From Pseudomonas jinjuensis (GTDB lineage Bacteria; Pseudomonadota; Gammaproteobacteria; Pseudomonadales; Pseudomonadaceae): DNA of 64,000 nt. Made by a program: the position numbers and the translations under genes. The DNA is taken from NCBI RefSeq assembly GCF_900103845.1, contig NZ_FNIJ01000005.1:62001-126000 (forward strand), read 5' to 3'. Below, piece after piece: positions 10,201-20,100 of the stretch (positions are counted from its first letter, which is position 1; each line of letters opens with the position of its first letter). The notes beneath the pieces were generated by a model, which did no database searches, was not told the origin of the DNA, and saw only the letters and a list, made by a program, of their open reading frames with translations.

Positions 10201-13200
10201 GCGGTGGCCAACACTGCCGCAGGTGTGGCGGGCTATGACCCTGTCACCCAGGCTGCATCCACCCAAACCTCCGCGACCTGGAAGAGCACCCTGGGCGCAG
10301 TCAGCGTGGGCGATCTCGCCAATTACCGGACGCGCCAGATCACGGGCGTGGCCGCAGGCGCGCTGGATACCGATGCCGTGAACGTGGCGCAGCTCAAGGG
10401 CGTGCAGGACCTGGCCACCGCCGGCTGGAACGTCAGCGACGCCGACGGCAACAGCGCCAACATCGGCCCGAACGGCAAGGTCACCTTCAATGGCGACAGC
10501 AACATCGACGTGGCCCAGAGCGGTGCGGACCAGGACGGCAAGATAGCTGTCACCCTCAACCGCGACCTGGACCTCGACAGCGTCACTCTGGGCGACACCC
10601 TGATCGACACCACCGGCCTGACCATCGCTGGCGGTCCGAGCATCACCACGTCCGGCATCGATGCCGGCGGTCTGGTGATCTCGAACGTGGCACCGGGCGT
10701 GGCGGGCACCGATGCGGTGAACGTCGACCAGCTCAAAGATCTGGCCGATACCCCGCTGACCTTCACCGGCAACAGCGGCAGCGTGGAGCGCAAGCTCGGC
10801 GATACCCTGACGATCACCGGTGAAGCCGGCACCACTGGCGACTATTCCGGCGCCAACCTGAAAACGGTGGTTGACCCGGCGACCGGGGTGATCAGCCTGC
10901 AGATGGCCGAGTCGCCGAAGTTCGGCAACGTCACCATCAACGCTGCCGACAGCGGCAAGATCACCGGCCTGACCGCCGGTACCGACGACACCGACGCGGT
11001 GAACGTCAGCCAGCTCACCGAGGTGAAGGACCTGGCCTCGGCCGGCTGGAACGTCAGCGACGCCGACGGCAACAGCGCCAACATCGGCCCGAATGGCAAG
11101 GTCATCTTCAGTGGCGACAGCAACATCGACGTGGCTCAGAACGGTGCGGACCAGGACGGCCAGGTGGCCGTCACCCTCAACCGCGACCTGGACCTCGACA
11201 GCGTCACCCTGGGCGACACCCTGATCGACACCACCGGCTTGACCATCGCTGGCGGCCCGAGCATTACCACGTCCGGCATTGATGCCGGCGGCCTGGTGAT
11301 CTCGAACGTGGCGCCGGGCGTGGCGGGCACCGACGCGGTGAACGTCGATCAGTTGAACGAGACCAACGCCAACATCACCAACATCTACGAGACCGGCACC
11401 AAGTACTTCCACGCCAACTCCACTGGCGCCGACTCGATCGCTTCCGGTATAGATTCGGTGGCCATCGGCATGGGCGCGGTATCCAGCCATGACGGCAGCG
11501 TTGCTCTGGGTGCCGGCTCCCTCGCGGACGGCAGCACCCTGGAGCATGAGGCCTATCTGGTGGGTGGTACCGCCACTGGCGAAGTGAGTATCGGCGACCG
11601 CCGCATCACCGGCCTGTCGGCCGGCGCAGATGACACCGATGCGGTCAATGTGGGGCAGCTCAAGGCAGTCACTTCCGCGTCGGTCGCCGATGCGGTGATG
11701 TACGACGACAGCACCCACAACAGCGTGACCTTGGGTGGCGACACCTACAACAGCGTCACCAAGACCGGCGGCACCCGCATCAGGAATGTGGCAGCCGGCG
11801 TGGATGGTGGCGATGCGGTGAACGTCGATCAGTTGAACGCACAGGGCGACGAACTGACCGCCAAGGGCCTGGACTTCGCCGATACCGCAGGCAACATTCT
11901 GCACCGTGATCTGGGCGAGCTCCTGACCATCAGTGGCGAGGGCAGCACTGCCGGCGACTACTCCGGTGCCAACCTGCAGACGGTGATCGATCCGCTGACC
12001 GGCACCCTGTCGCTGCAGATGGCCGAGTCGCCGAAGTTCGGCAATGTCACCATCAACGATGGCGGCAGCGGCAAGATCACTGGCCTGACCGCCGGTACCG
12101 ACGGCACCGACGCGGTGAACGTCGACCAACTGACCGCCCTTGCTGATCAAGCCGTCCAGTACGACCTTAATGGCGACGGCACCGTCAACTACAACTCGGT
12201 GACCCTGGCTGGCGACACCTACGACACCGTCACCAAGACCGGCGGCACCCGCATCAGGAATGTGGCAGCCGGCGTGGATGGTGGCGATGCGGTGAACGTC
12301 GATCAGCTCACCGACATGGGTGACGACCTGACCGCCAAGGGCCTGAAGTTCGACGGTAACGAAGGTGGCATCGTCCACCGTGACCTGGGCGAGACCCTGG
12401 TGATCACCGGTGAAGCCAGCACTGCTGGCGACTACTCCGGTGCCAACCTGAAGACCGTGACCGACCCGCTGACTGGTGCGATCAGCCTGCAGATGGCCGA
12501 AGCGCCGAAGTTCGGCAACGTCACCCTCAATGATGGCGGCAGCGGCAAGATCACCGGCCTGACCGCCGGTACCGACGACACCGATGCGGTGAACGTCAGC
12601 CAACTGACTGCAGCCACCGCCGATGCGGTGATGTACGACGACAGCACCCACAACAGCGTGACCCTGGGTGGCGACACCTATAACAGCGTCACCAGGACCG
12701 GCGGCACCCGCATCAGGAACGTGGCGGCCGGTGAGGACGGTGGCGACGCGGTGAATGTCGATCAGCTCAACGACGTGAAGGACCTGGCCTCGGCCGGCTG
12801 GAACGTCAGCGATGTCGACGGCAGCAGCGCCAACATCGGTCCGAACGGCAAGGTCACGTTCACGGGCGACAGCAACATCGGCGTAGCCCAGAGCGGTGCG
12901 GACCAGGACGGCAAGATAGCTGTCACCCTCAACCGGGACCTGGATGTCGACAGCGTCACCCTGGGCGATACCCTGATCAACAACGCCGGCCTGACCATCA
13001 ACAATGGTCCGAGCATCACTGTGGGTGGTATCGACATGCACAACACCAGGATCACCAACCTCGCCAAGGGTGAGGATGGTGGCGACGCGGTGAACCTCGA
13101 TCAGCTCAACGAGATGGGTGACGGCCTGACTACCAAGGGCCTGAAGTTCGCCGGTAATGAAGGCGATACCGTGCATCGTAATCTGGGTGAAACCCTGGCT

Positions 13201-15279
13201 ATCAGCGGCGAGGCCAGCGCGGCGGGCAGCTACTCGGGTGCCAACCTGAAGACTGTGACCGATCCGCTGACCGGGACGATCCATCTGCAGATGGCAGAGT
13301 CGCCGAAGTTCGGCAACGTTACCCTCAACGATGGCGGCAGCGGCAAGATCACCGGCCTGACGGCAGGTGAGGACGACACCGATGCGGTGAATGTCAGCCA
13401 ACTGACTGCGGCCACCGCCGATGCGGTGATGTACGACGACAGCACCCACAACAGCGTGACCCTGGGTGGCGATACCTACGACAGCGTCACCAAGACCGGC
13501 GGCACGAAGATCACCAACGTGGCCCGTGGCGAGGACGACAGCGACGCGGTGAACAAGTCGCAGCTCAACGAGACGAACGCAAACGTCACGCACCTGGGCG
13601 ACACCATCACCCACATCGCTGGCGACACCAGCACCACCTACACCGACGTGCATGGCATGGGCATCCGTTACGTCCGCACCAACGAAGCCGGTCTGGTGGA
13701 GAGCGACTCCTCGGCCGAAGGCCAGGGCAGCACCGCGGTGGGCTATAACGCCATCTCCATGGGTGAAAGCAGCCTGGCCCTGGGCCGTGAGGCGCAAGCC
13801 AACAACACCGGGGACGTGGCGCTGGGCGCAGGCTCGGTGACCGATGCAGCCGTAGGCACGGCCGGCGTGACCATCGCCGGCACCGACTACGATTTCGCCG
13901 GCACCAGTCCGACCAGCACCGTCAGCGTTGGCTCGGTGGGCAACGAGCGGACCCTCACCAACGTCGCCGCCGGCCGCCTGAGTGCGACCAGCACCGACGC
14001 GGTGAACGGTTCGCAGCTGTATGCCACCAACCAGGCCGTCGAAGACCTGAGCACCCAAGTCGTCAATATCCATGACAACGGTGTGAAGTACTTCCACGCC
14101 AACTCGACCAAGGCCGACTCGACTGCCAGCGGTGCGAACTCCGTGGTTGCCGGTCCGGCTGCCGTCGCCAGCGGTGCCAGTTCCGTCGCCATGGGTGACG
14201 AAGCGCAGGCAACCGCCGACAAGGCGACTGCCGTCGGCGCCAATGCCACGGCATCGGGTACTGGTGCTTCGGCCTTTGGCAACAACGCCAAGGCAGAGGG
14301 CAATGGTTCGCTGGCCATGGGCGATGGCGCCAGGGCCACCAAAGAGAAGAGCACGGCCATCGGTAGCGGCGCGGAGGCTACGGCCAGGAACGCTGTTGCC
14401 CTGGGTGCCGATTCGGTGGCCGATCGCGACGACAGCGTATCTGTTGGCAGCAAGGGCAAGGAACGGCAGATCACCAACGTCAAGGCCGGTACGGCTGATA
14501 CCGATGCGGTCAACGTTGCCCAGCTCAAGGGTGTCGACCAGAAGATCACCAATGTCGCTGGTGATGTGACTGACGTGAAGAACGATGTGAAGAACATCGA
14601 CAATCGTGTCACCAAGGTCGAGAACGGCGAGGCCGGCATGTTCCAGGTCAACCAGACCAGCAAGCCGGTTGCACCCAAGCCCACGGGCGTGGATGCGGTT
14701 GCGGGTGGTTCGGGTGCCGAAGCTTCCGGGAAGAACAGCGTTGCCATCGGTACCAAGTCCAGGTCTTCGGGTGAGAACTCGGTTGCCATGGGTAACGGCT
14801 CCAGCGCCACGGCGAAGAACTCGGTGGCTCTGGGCACCAACTCGGTGGCGGATCGCGAGAACAGCGTGTCGGTGGGCAGTGCGGGCAACGAGCGGCAGAT
14901 CACCAACGTGAGGGCCGGTACGGCCGATACCGATGCGGTCAACCTCAGCCAGCTGAACAAGAGCGTGGGTGATGTCCTCAACAACGCCAATGCCTACACC
15001 GATGCGCGTTACAGCGACCTGAAGCACGACATCGCCGAGCAGGACAATACCCTCAGCGCGGGTATCGCCGGCGCCATGGCCATGGCCAGTCTGCCGCAGC
15101 CCTACGAGCCGGGCGCCAGCATGGCCGCCGTCGGTGTCAGCGGCTATCGCGGCCAGTCGGCGCTGTCGGTCGGCGTGTCGCGCATCTCCGACAACGGCAA
15201 ATGGGTGACCAAGCTGCAGGGCAGCGCGGACAGCCAGGGTGAAGTGGGGGTAGGGGTTGGCGTCGGCTACCAGTGGTAA
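7261..15279 (+). CDS. Giant trimeric autotransporter adhesin (type Vc secretion)
   Basis: A 2672-aa surface adhesin of the YadA/Hia/AtaA class. The start is the GTG at 7261, because it opens an extended signal peptide region (NKTYRVVWSESKGGYVAVAE, residues 2-21) followed by a hydrophobic segment ending in AMA (about 30-55). The adhesin at 17171 starts the same way. The head (about 170-1045) has four blocks of 14-15-residue AIG/ALG repeats, each closed by a neck of the form RQI..VAAGT..DAVNVAQL. A stalk with Trp-ring-like units (GWNVSDADGNSANIG) and GANLKTV..LQMAESPKFG units follows (about 1050-2130). Two more head blocks and a coiled neck lead to the C-terminal YadA anchor (last 76 aa identical to the second adhesin). 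Expected role: biofilm, autoagglutination and surface attachment. A TpgA-like lipoprotein gene follows. Confidence 0.95.
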   Translation: MNKTYRVVWSESKGGYVAVAETTKSRKKTKSIVSSVVLATAPLFLVGGIYSSAMAAPTSTIPGVPAGAPGSSGSNGQPGIWVNDSTDGGCIVAYDASSGSGGGTGNQWYGINGSTYKNYLPGCDATGNLGAGAYNTQTNRTLFFGDGTSAISLSLGGSLYVNSGRVGLNNKVDGTNSMAIGNVDENGGGTSATGNDSISIGNDAQAAGDNSTALGTDAQALENNGTALGADAKVSIADGVAIGSKSVSDRPADVDGYVPTGARTELKAAIEATRSTLGGLSVGDPNNATLKQYRQITGVAAGTEDSDAVNVAQLTAAQTHYYSVNDNGVVGGNYANDGAAGLGALAAGIAAGATGDNATAVGASASANADAATAIGYQAMALVTNSIALGSGAKASVTDGVALGADSAADTAAGVAGYDPLTKLASTDTSATWKSTQGAVSVGDVATGKTRQINSVAAGTADTDAVNVAQLKKSISGSATHYYSVNDGGTVGGNYNNDGATGANALAAGVKAVASSQKSIAIGYDAQATGTTGDAIAIGSGSRTTGDQAVGIGKGASAGGGSAVAIGSAATATGGSNVAIGNNAKAEGGSWATAVGFGAKTSDVAAAALGYNAQAGYYGTALGAIAVAGNNATAVGTKTTASGSTSLAAGYSANSSGQYSTAVGPYAKASGQGSTALGGDYNLGASAVSANSVALGSGSVANVNKNIVGVDPRTGLASTSVTSVWKSTTGAVSVGDVANGVTRQIVSVAAGTADSDAVNVAQLKSATTHYYSVKDNGTTGGNYANDGATGSGALAAGFSSAAAGTQSTAVGYNNNASGDSSVAVGSRNLATADGAIAIGNQTKATAANTVAIGTFAQVDNAYGVAIGYQAATSTGSAGVAVGDQSKATGTGAAALGYGAKANGDNSTALGAGTNATEYSTAVGISSVAQKSSLAAGYFASATGNNSAALGYRANALGDFSVALGTHANASAADSVALGRYAVANTAAGVAGYDPVTQAASTQTSATWKSTLGAVSVGDLANYRTRQITGVAAGALDTDAVNVAQLKGVQDLATAGWNVSDADGNSANIGPNGKVTFNGDSNIDVAQSGADQDGKIAVTLNRDLDLDSVTLGDTLIDTTGLTIAGGPSITTSGIDAGGLVISNVAPGVAGTDAVNVDQLKDLADTPLTFTGNSGSVERKLGDTLTITGEAGTTGDYSGANLKTVVDPATGVISLQMAESPKFGNVTINAADSGKITGLTAGTDDTDAVNVSQLTEVKDLASAGWNVSDADGNSANIGPNGKVIFSGDSNIDVAQNGADQDGQVAVTLNRDLDLDSVTLGDTLIDTTGLTIAGGPSITTSGIDAGGLVISNVAPGVAGTDAVNVDQLNETNANITNIYETGTKYFHANSTGADSIASGIDSVAIGMGAVSSHDGSVALGAGSLADGSTLEHEAYLVGGTATGEVSIGDRRITGLSAGADDTDAVNVGQLKAVTSASVADAVMYDDSTHNSVTLGGDTYNSVTKTGGTRIRNVAAGVDGGDAVNVDQLNAQGDELTAKGLDFADTAGNILHRDLGELLTISGEGSTAGDYSGANLQTVIDPLTGTLSLQMAESPKFGNVTINDGGSGKITGLTAGTDGTDAVNVDQLTALADQAVQYDLNGDGTVNYNSVTLAGDTYDTVTKTGGTRIRNVAAGVDGGDAVNVDQLTDMGDDLTAKGLKFDGNEGGIVHRDLGETLVITGEASTAGDYSGANLKTVTDPLTGAISLQMAEAPKFGNVTLNDGGSGKITGLTAGTDDTDAVNVSQLTAATADAVMYDDSTHNSVTLGGDTYNSVTRTGGTRIRNVAAGEDGGDAVNVDQLNDVKDLASAGWNVSDVDGSSANIGPNGKVTFTGDSNIGVAQSGADQDGKIAVTLNRDLDVDSVTLGDTLINNAGLTINNGPSITVGGIDMHNTRITNLAKGEDGGDAVNLDQLNEMGDGLTTKGLKFAGNEGDTVHRNLGETLAISGEASAAGSYSGANLKTVTDPLTGTIHLQMAESPKFGNVTLNDGGSGKITGLTAGEDDTDAVNVSQLTAATADAVMYDDSTHNSVTLGGDTYDSVTKTGGTKITNVARGEDDSDAVNKSQLNETNANVTHLGDTITHIAGDTSTTYTDVHGMGIRYVRTNEAGLVESDSSAEGQGSTAVGYNAISMGESSLALGREAQANNTGDVALGAGSVTDAAVGTAGVTIAGTDYDFAGTSPTSTVSVGSVGNERTLTNVAAGRLSATSTDAVNGSQLYATNQAVEDLSTQVVNIHDNGVKYFHANSTKADSTASGANSVVAGPAAVASGASSVAMGDEAQATADKATAVGANATASGTGASAFGNNAKAEGNGSLAMGDGARATKEKSTAIGSGAEATARNAVALGADSVADRDDSVSVGSKGKERQITNVKAGTADTDAVNVAQLKGVDQKITNVAGDVTDVKNDVKNIDNRVTKVENGEAGMFQVNQTSKPVAPKPTGVDAVAGGSGAEASGKNSVAIGTKSRSSGENSVAMGNGSSATAKNSVALGTNSVADRENSVSVGSAGNERQITNVRAGTADTDAVNLSQLNKSVGDVLNNANAYTDARYSDLKHDIAEQDNTLSAGIAGAMAMASLPQPYEPGASMAAVGVSGYRGQSALSVGVSRISDNGKWVTKLQGSADSQGEVGVGVGVGYQW
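10411..11358 (+). repeat. Intragenic stalk repeat, copies 1 and 2 in adhesin 1
   Basis: A unit of about 326 bp starting CTGGCC[AT]C and encoding the Trp-ring segment through the DAVNVDQL neck occurs at 10411-10736 and 11032-11358. The two copies are nearly identical in DNA. Related copies lie at 12784-13110 and in the second adhesin at 18902 and 19241. Such near-identity favours length change by recombination. Confidence 0.8.
12784..13110 (+). repeat. Intragenic stalk repeat, copy 3 in adhesin 1
   Basis: The same unit as at 10411, but its second half (INNAGLTINNGPSITVGGI) matches the version in the second adhesin, not that of copies 1 and 2. This suggests exchange between the two adhesin genes. 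Confidence 0.75.
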
Positions 15280-15293
15280 GTCAGCCCAGCCCC

Positions 15294-15315
15294 GGGCCCG
15301 GCATTGGCCGGGCCT
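15294..15315 (+). terminator. GC hairpin between adhesin 1 and its lipoprotein gene
   Basis: An 8-bp stem GGCCCGGC / GCCGGGCC lies 15 bases after the adhesin stop and 32 bases before the lipoprotein ATG. The same structure occurs at 21060-21079 after adhesin 2. There is no T-run. It probably sets the adhesin:lipoprotein mRNA ratio by partial termination or 3'-end protection rather than ending transcription. Confidence 0.5.
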
Positions 15316-15346
15316 TCACCCACGACAGGAATTCAAGGTACTCAAC

Positions 15347-15949
15347 ATGTTCAAGGCAACCCGCAATACCCTCCGCTTCGCCGTAGCGGCGACCGCCCTG
15401 GCGGCCCTTGCCGCCTGCGGCACCCGCACCATCAGTGACGTCGATTCCCAGGGCATCACCCAGGAACCGGTATTCCCTGAAACCAGCCAGGCCACCCGCC
15501 CTGACGGCAGCTACGCCAACCTGGAAAACCTCGGCAAGATCGCGAGCGGCATGACCAAGGCGCAGATCCAGGAACTGATCGGCTCACCGCACTTCAAGGA
15601 AGGCATGTTCGGTGTGCGCGAGTGGGACTACATCCTGAAGTTCCGTCAGCCGAACGGGCAGCCGGACCAGGTCTGCCAGTACAAGGTGCTGTTCGACGAG
15701 AACCTGCTGGCACGTTCCTTCTACTACTACCCGGAGGACTGCCGGGCCAGGGCTGAAGAGCAACCGGCGCCGGTGAAGAGCGAATCGCTGACACTCTCCG
15801 CCGATGCCACCTTTGCCTTCGGCAGTGCGGTGCTGAGCGAGCCGGGCAGAACCGAGCTGGCCAGCCTGGCCGGCTGCCTGGGTGGCGCCGGTAACTTCCG
15901 GATCGCCAGCAAGCTGGCTCCTACAGGGGATAGTGTTCTGGCTGAGTAA
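15347..15949 (+). CDS. TpgA-like lipoprotein, truncated: OmpA-like domain lost
   Basis: A 200-aa lipoprotein. The signal peptide ends in LAAC with the lipidated Cys at residue 24. It is followed by an SmpA/OmlA/BamE-like domain (GMTKAQIQELIGSPHFKEG, FGVREWDYILKF). From residue 1 to about 174 it tracks the 263-aa paralogue at 21111. It stops matching at TELASLAG, where the reading frame runs into a 342-bp tandem repeat and ends with an unrelated tail (GAGNFRIASKLAPTG). About 90 residues, nearly all of the OmpA-like peptidoglycan-binding domain, are missing. The full-length form resembles TpgA, the AtaA-associated periplasmic protein of Acinetobacter. This copy may still bind the adhesin anchor but should not grip peptidoglycan. 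It may be a pseudogene. Start ATG 15347; upstream sequence is shared with the paralogue. Confidence 0.75.
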   Translation: MFKATRNTLRFAVAATALAALAACGTRTISDVDSQGITQEPVFPETSQATRPDGSYANLENLGKIASGMTKAQIQELIGSPHFKEGMFGVREWDYILKFRQPNGQPDQVCQYKVLFDENLLARSFYYYPEDCRARAEEQPAPVKSESLTLSADATFAFGSAVLSEPGRTELASLAGCLGGAGNFRIASKLAPTGDSVLAE

Positions 15950-16650
15950 TGGGGGGCACGCGGCGGGTTGTACCGCCCTACGCGGAACTCAGGGGGGCAG
16001 CGAACGTAGGGTGGATGGCGCTCTTCCATCCACCATTCCGGGGCCGCCTGCGCGGCCGTGGTGGATCGATGGAGCGTGATCCACCCTACGTACTGGCCTT
16101 GCCCCCACGGGTAGAGGCACGGTATCTACGAGTGTCTCAGGCCCGTTCGGACGCGGGGCGTCGGGGGGCTGCTCTTCGTAGGAGCCAGCTTGCTGGCGAT
16201 GGATGTGCCAGCCGGCTGCCTGGGTGGCGCCGGTAACTTCCGGATCGCCAGCAAGCTGGCTCCTACAGGGATAGTGTTCTGGCCGAGCTACGCCCACGCG
16301 GCGGGTTGTACCCGCCCTACGCGGAACTCAGGGGGGGCAGCGAAACGTAGGGTGGATGGCGCTCTTCCATCCACCATTGCGGGGCCGCCTGCGCGGCCGT
16401 GGTGGATCGATGGAGCGTGATCCACCCTACGTACTGGCCTTGCCCCCGCGGGTAGAGGCACGGTATCTACGAGTGTCTCAGGCCCGTTCGGACGCGGGGC
16501 GTCGGGGGGGCTGCTCTTCGCAGGAGCCAGCTTGCTGGCGATGGATGTGCCAGCCGGCTGCCTGGGTGGCGCCGGTAACTTCCGGATCGCCAGCAAGCTG
16601 GCTCCTGCAGGGATAGTGTTCTGGCTGAGCTACGCCCACGCGGCGGGTGG
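15869..16650. repeat. 342-bp tandem repeat, two full units plus a partial third
   Basis: Units begin GCCGGCTGCCTGGGTGGCGC at 15869, 16211 and 16553, spaced exactly 342 bp. Each unit contains two large inverted repeats: AGGAGCCAGCTTGCTGGCGAT / ATCGCCAGCAAGCTGGCTCCT, and GTAGGGTGGATGG.. / ..GATCCACCCTAC around GGCCGCCTGCGCGGCC. These are REP-type palindromes. The first unit enters inside the upstream lipoprotein gene and lacks the left arm of the first palindrome. This implies that the junction formed within the hairpin loop. Confidence 0.85.
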
Positions 16651-17170
16651 CACCCGACCTACGATTTTCCCAGTTGTCTGACGTCGATATGTTAGGGATT
16701 TCCTGCCGGAGCTGTAGGAAGGAGCGGGCAGCAATTGCCCGATCTGTAGTCACTTTCCATGCTCGCAGGATGGCCGAGGGACTGCTTTGAGAGTTCGCAG
16801 GCTGTCTATTACGCGGCTTCCCGGCATGCCGCTGCGGCGGAATAGCGCACGGGTAGCGTGCCTGCAAGCTTCCCAAACTCAGAGCCACTCCTACAGATGA
16901 AGCCAAAGTGCTCTGACATATTCCTCCTTCAGCCCTCCGTAGCCTTCGCGCATCGAACGCCGCTGGCGGGTGCTCCAGGGTGGAGAAGAAACACCGCACC
17001 GGTTCGGCAGTATCGAGGCATCGGTGTCGACCGCCATCCTTTCATGGATCCGCCAATACCGCGGTGCCTTCACTGATCGAACTGGCAACCCGCGCCAGAT
17101 AGCTCGCGTTCGCAAGTTTTTACTCCTTTCCCAGTTATCCCGGGGCACGGTTCCCGGCAGGAGTTTCATT
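15950..17170. other. Intergenic region before adhesin 2
   Basis: 1221 bases without an intact gene. It holds the rest of the 342-bp tandem array (to about 16650), then unremarkable sequence, then a possible transposase remnant on the lower strand (16888-16999). The last 170 bases before the adhesin should contain its promoter; an AGGAG lies at 17158-17162. Confidence 0.5.
16888..16999 (-). pseudogene. Possible transposase C-terminal remnant (copy 2)
   Basis: The lower strand reads FSTLEHPPAAFDARRLRR, then GGICQSTLAS, and then loses sense. The pattern resembles the end of IS3-like transposases. It is the better preserved counterpart of the remnant at 6690-6776, at the same side and orientation relative to an adhesin gene. 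No inverted ends or catalytic residues can be seen. Confidence 0.3.
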
Positions 17171-20100
17171 GTGAACAAGATCTATCGTCTGGTCTGGAAC
17201 ACTTCCCAAGGCGGCTGGGTGGTCGCCTCCGAGCACGCCAAGGAGCATGGCAAGCAGGGCGGCTCACATGTAATCGGCGAGGGCGAGGCCCTAGTGGGCC
17301 GCGAGAGCGACGGCTTCCTGCGCGTGATGGCGCATCCCTCGACGCCGATCGGCGCGGTCCTGACGCTGACGGCTGCGCTGATGGGCGGCGGCATGTCGGA
17401 AGAGGCCATTGGTGCTCCCGGGTTGTTCGTCAATGACAGCGACAAGGTATCGGGGGCTGACAGCGGTTGCATTCGTGTCCTCGATACCGGTGCTCAGGGA
17501 CAAACCGGCTGGCAGTACCTGACACAAGCTGACAATCCCAATGCGATCGCCAACTGTGATTCCGGCGACAAGGCATCGCAGACCGGCCGCGTCCTGTTCT
17601 ACGGATCGGGCACCCAGACCGGCAGCGACTCGCTGACTCTCGGCAACGAGCTGTTCGTCAACGGTGGCCGCCTTGGCCTGAACGATGTGCGCAACGGCAC
17701 CAACGCCATGGCGATCGGCAACGTCTCCGCCACCGATGGCACCACCGCCACCGGCCAGGACTCCATCGCCATCGGCAACAACGCGCAATCCTCCGCAGCG
17801 AGCGCCCTGGCCCTGGGTACCGGCGCAGTATCCAGCCATGATGGCAGCGTCGCCCTGGGTGCCGGCTCCGTCGCGAATGGCACCACCCTGGTTAATGAGG
17901 CCTACCTGGTGGGCGGTACCGCCACCGGCGAAGTGAATATCGGTGACCGCCGCATCACCGGTCTGTCGGCCGGCGCGGATGACACCGATGCGGTCAATGT
18001 GGCGCAGCTCACGGCCGCACAGACTCACTACTACAGCGTCAACGACAACGGCACGGTGGGCGGCAACTACAACAACGACGGCGCGACCGGTATCAACGCA
18101 CTGGCGGCTGGTGTAGGCGCGACGGCCACCGGTCGAAGTGGCATTGCCATGGGGGATGCGGCGAGGTCCACCAACAACGACACCATTGCAGTGGGGCACA
18201 ACGCAGTAGCGTCGAGTGCGAATTCGGCGCATACCGACATGATTGCGATTGGCCTGAATTCAAGCGCTTCGAACGACCATGCCTTGGCCATCGGAACATC
18301 GGCAACCGCGTCGAGCAACAACACGACGGCCGTGGGCGCGAATGCCGTGGCGAGCGGAGCTGCGGCTTCTGCATTGGGTCACTCTGCCACTGCCAGTGGC
18401 TCCTTCAGTACGGCGGTGGGCTCGAACGCCGTCGCGTCCAGGGGAAGCGCGGTTGCGATCGGCAACGGATCGAATGCGGCCGGCGACAATTCGGCGGCGA
18501 TTGGCTATCAGGCTGCTACGTCGGCGACCAATGCTCTCGCCATTGGTAACAATGCCAAGGCCCAGACGGGGGCCAACAGTGCCATTGCCATCGGTAACGC
18601 CGCGGTGGTTTCGACCGGAGCTGTCAACTCGATCGCCCTGGGCAACGGAGCGACAGCTTCCATCACCGACGGTGTTGCCCTTGGCGCAGGCTCGGTCGCC
18701 AATACTGCTGCCGGTATCGCGGGGTTCGACCCGTTGACGAAGCTGGCTTCCACCGATACCAGCGCTACCTGGAAGAGCACTCTGGGTGCCGTCAGCGTAG
18801 GCGATGCGGCTACCGGAAAGACTCGCCAGATCACCGGTGTGGCCGCAGGTTTGCAAGAGACCGATGCCGTCAACGTGGCGCAGCTCAAGGGCGTGGCCGA
18901 TCTGGCCTCGGCCGGCTGGAACGTCAGCGACGCCGACGGCAACAGCGCCAATATAGGCCCGAATGGCAACGTTACCTTCAGTGGCGACAGCAACATCGGC
19001 GTGGCCCAGAGCGGTGCGGACCAGGACGGCCAGGTGACCGTCACTCTCAACCGTGACCTGGACCTCGACAGCGTCACTATGGGCGACACCCTGATCAACA
19101 ACGCCGGCCTGACCATCAACAATGGCCCGAGCATCACTGTGGGTGGCATCGACATGAATCACACCAGGATCACCAACCTCGCGCCCGGCGTGGACGGTGG
19201 CGATGCGGTGAACGTCGATCAGCTCACTGATGTGAGGGACCTGGCCTCGGCCGGCTGGAACGTCAGCGACGCCGCCGGCAACAGCGCCAACATCGGCCCG
19301 AACGGCAACGTTACCTTCAGCGGCGACAGCAACATCGGCGTGGCCCAGAGCGGTGCGGACCAGGACGGCCAGGTGACCGTCACTCTCAACCGTGACCTGG
19401 ACCTCGACAGCGTCACTATGGGCGACACCCTGATCAACAACGCCGGCCTGACCATCAACAATGGTCCGAGCATCACTGTGGGCGGCATCGACATGAACCA
19501 CACCAGGATCACCAACCTCGCGCCCGGCGTGGACGGTAGCGATGCGGTGAACCTCGATCAGTTGAATGCGCAGGGTGGCGAACTGACCACCAGGGGCCTG
19601 GATTTTGCTGGCAACGAAGGCGACCCCGTGCATCGTAACCTGGGAGAAACCCTGATCATCAGGGGTGGGGCCACCACCGCAGGCACCTACTCCGGCGCCA
19701 ACCTGAAGACCGTCGTCGATCCGAATACCGGTATCGTCTCGCTGCAGATGGCCGATGCGCCGAAGTTCGGCGACATCACCATCAACGACAACGGCAAGAT
19801 CACCGGCATCGCCGACGGTGACGTCAGCGCGGACAGCACCGATGCGATCAACGGTTCGCAGCTGTTCGACGTCAGCAACCAGATCAACAACATCAACAAC
19901 GGCGGCGGCATCAAGTACTTCCATGCCAATTCCGTGAAGGCCGACTCGCAGGCTATCGGCACCGACTCGATCGCGGTCGGCCCCAACGCGCAGGCATCGG
20001 GCGCCGGCTCGATAGCCATGGGTGACGAGGCCAGTGCGTCCGGCGCGGGCAGCACCGCCGTCGGCCAGGGTGCCAATGCCTCGGCCAGCGGCAGCGTGGC

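Noticed and set aside
9985-15027. A 1680-codon open frame antisense to adhesin 1
   Set aside because: It mirrors the adhesin's repeats on the opposite strand, has no domain of its own and exists only because the repetitive GC-rich coding sequence lacks stops in that frame.
15869-16650. CRISPR array
   Set aside because: The repeat period is 342 bp with whole-unit identity and internal REP palindromes. There are no short repeats separated by unique spacers.
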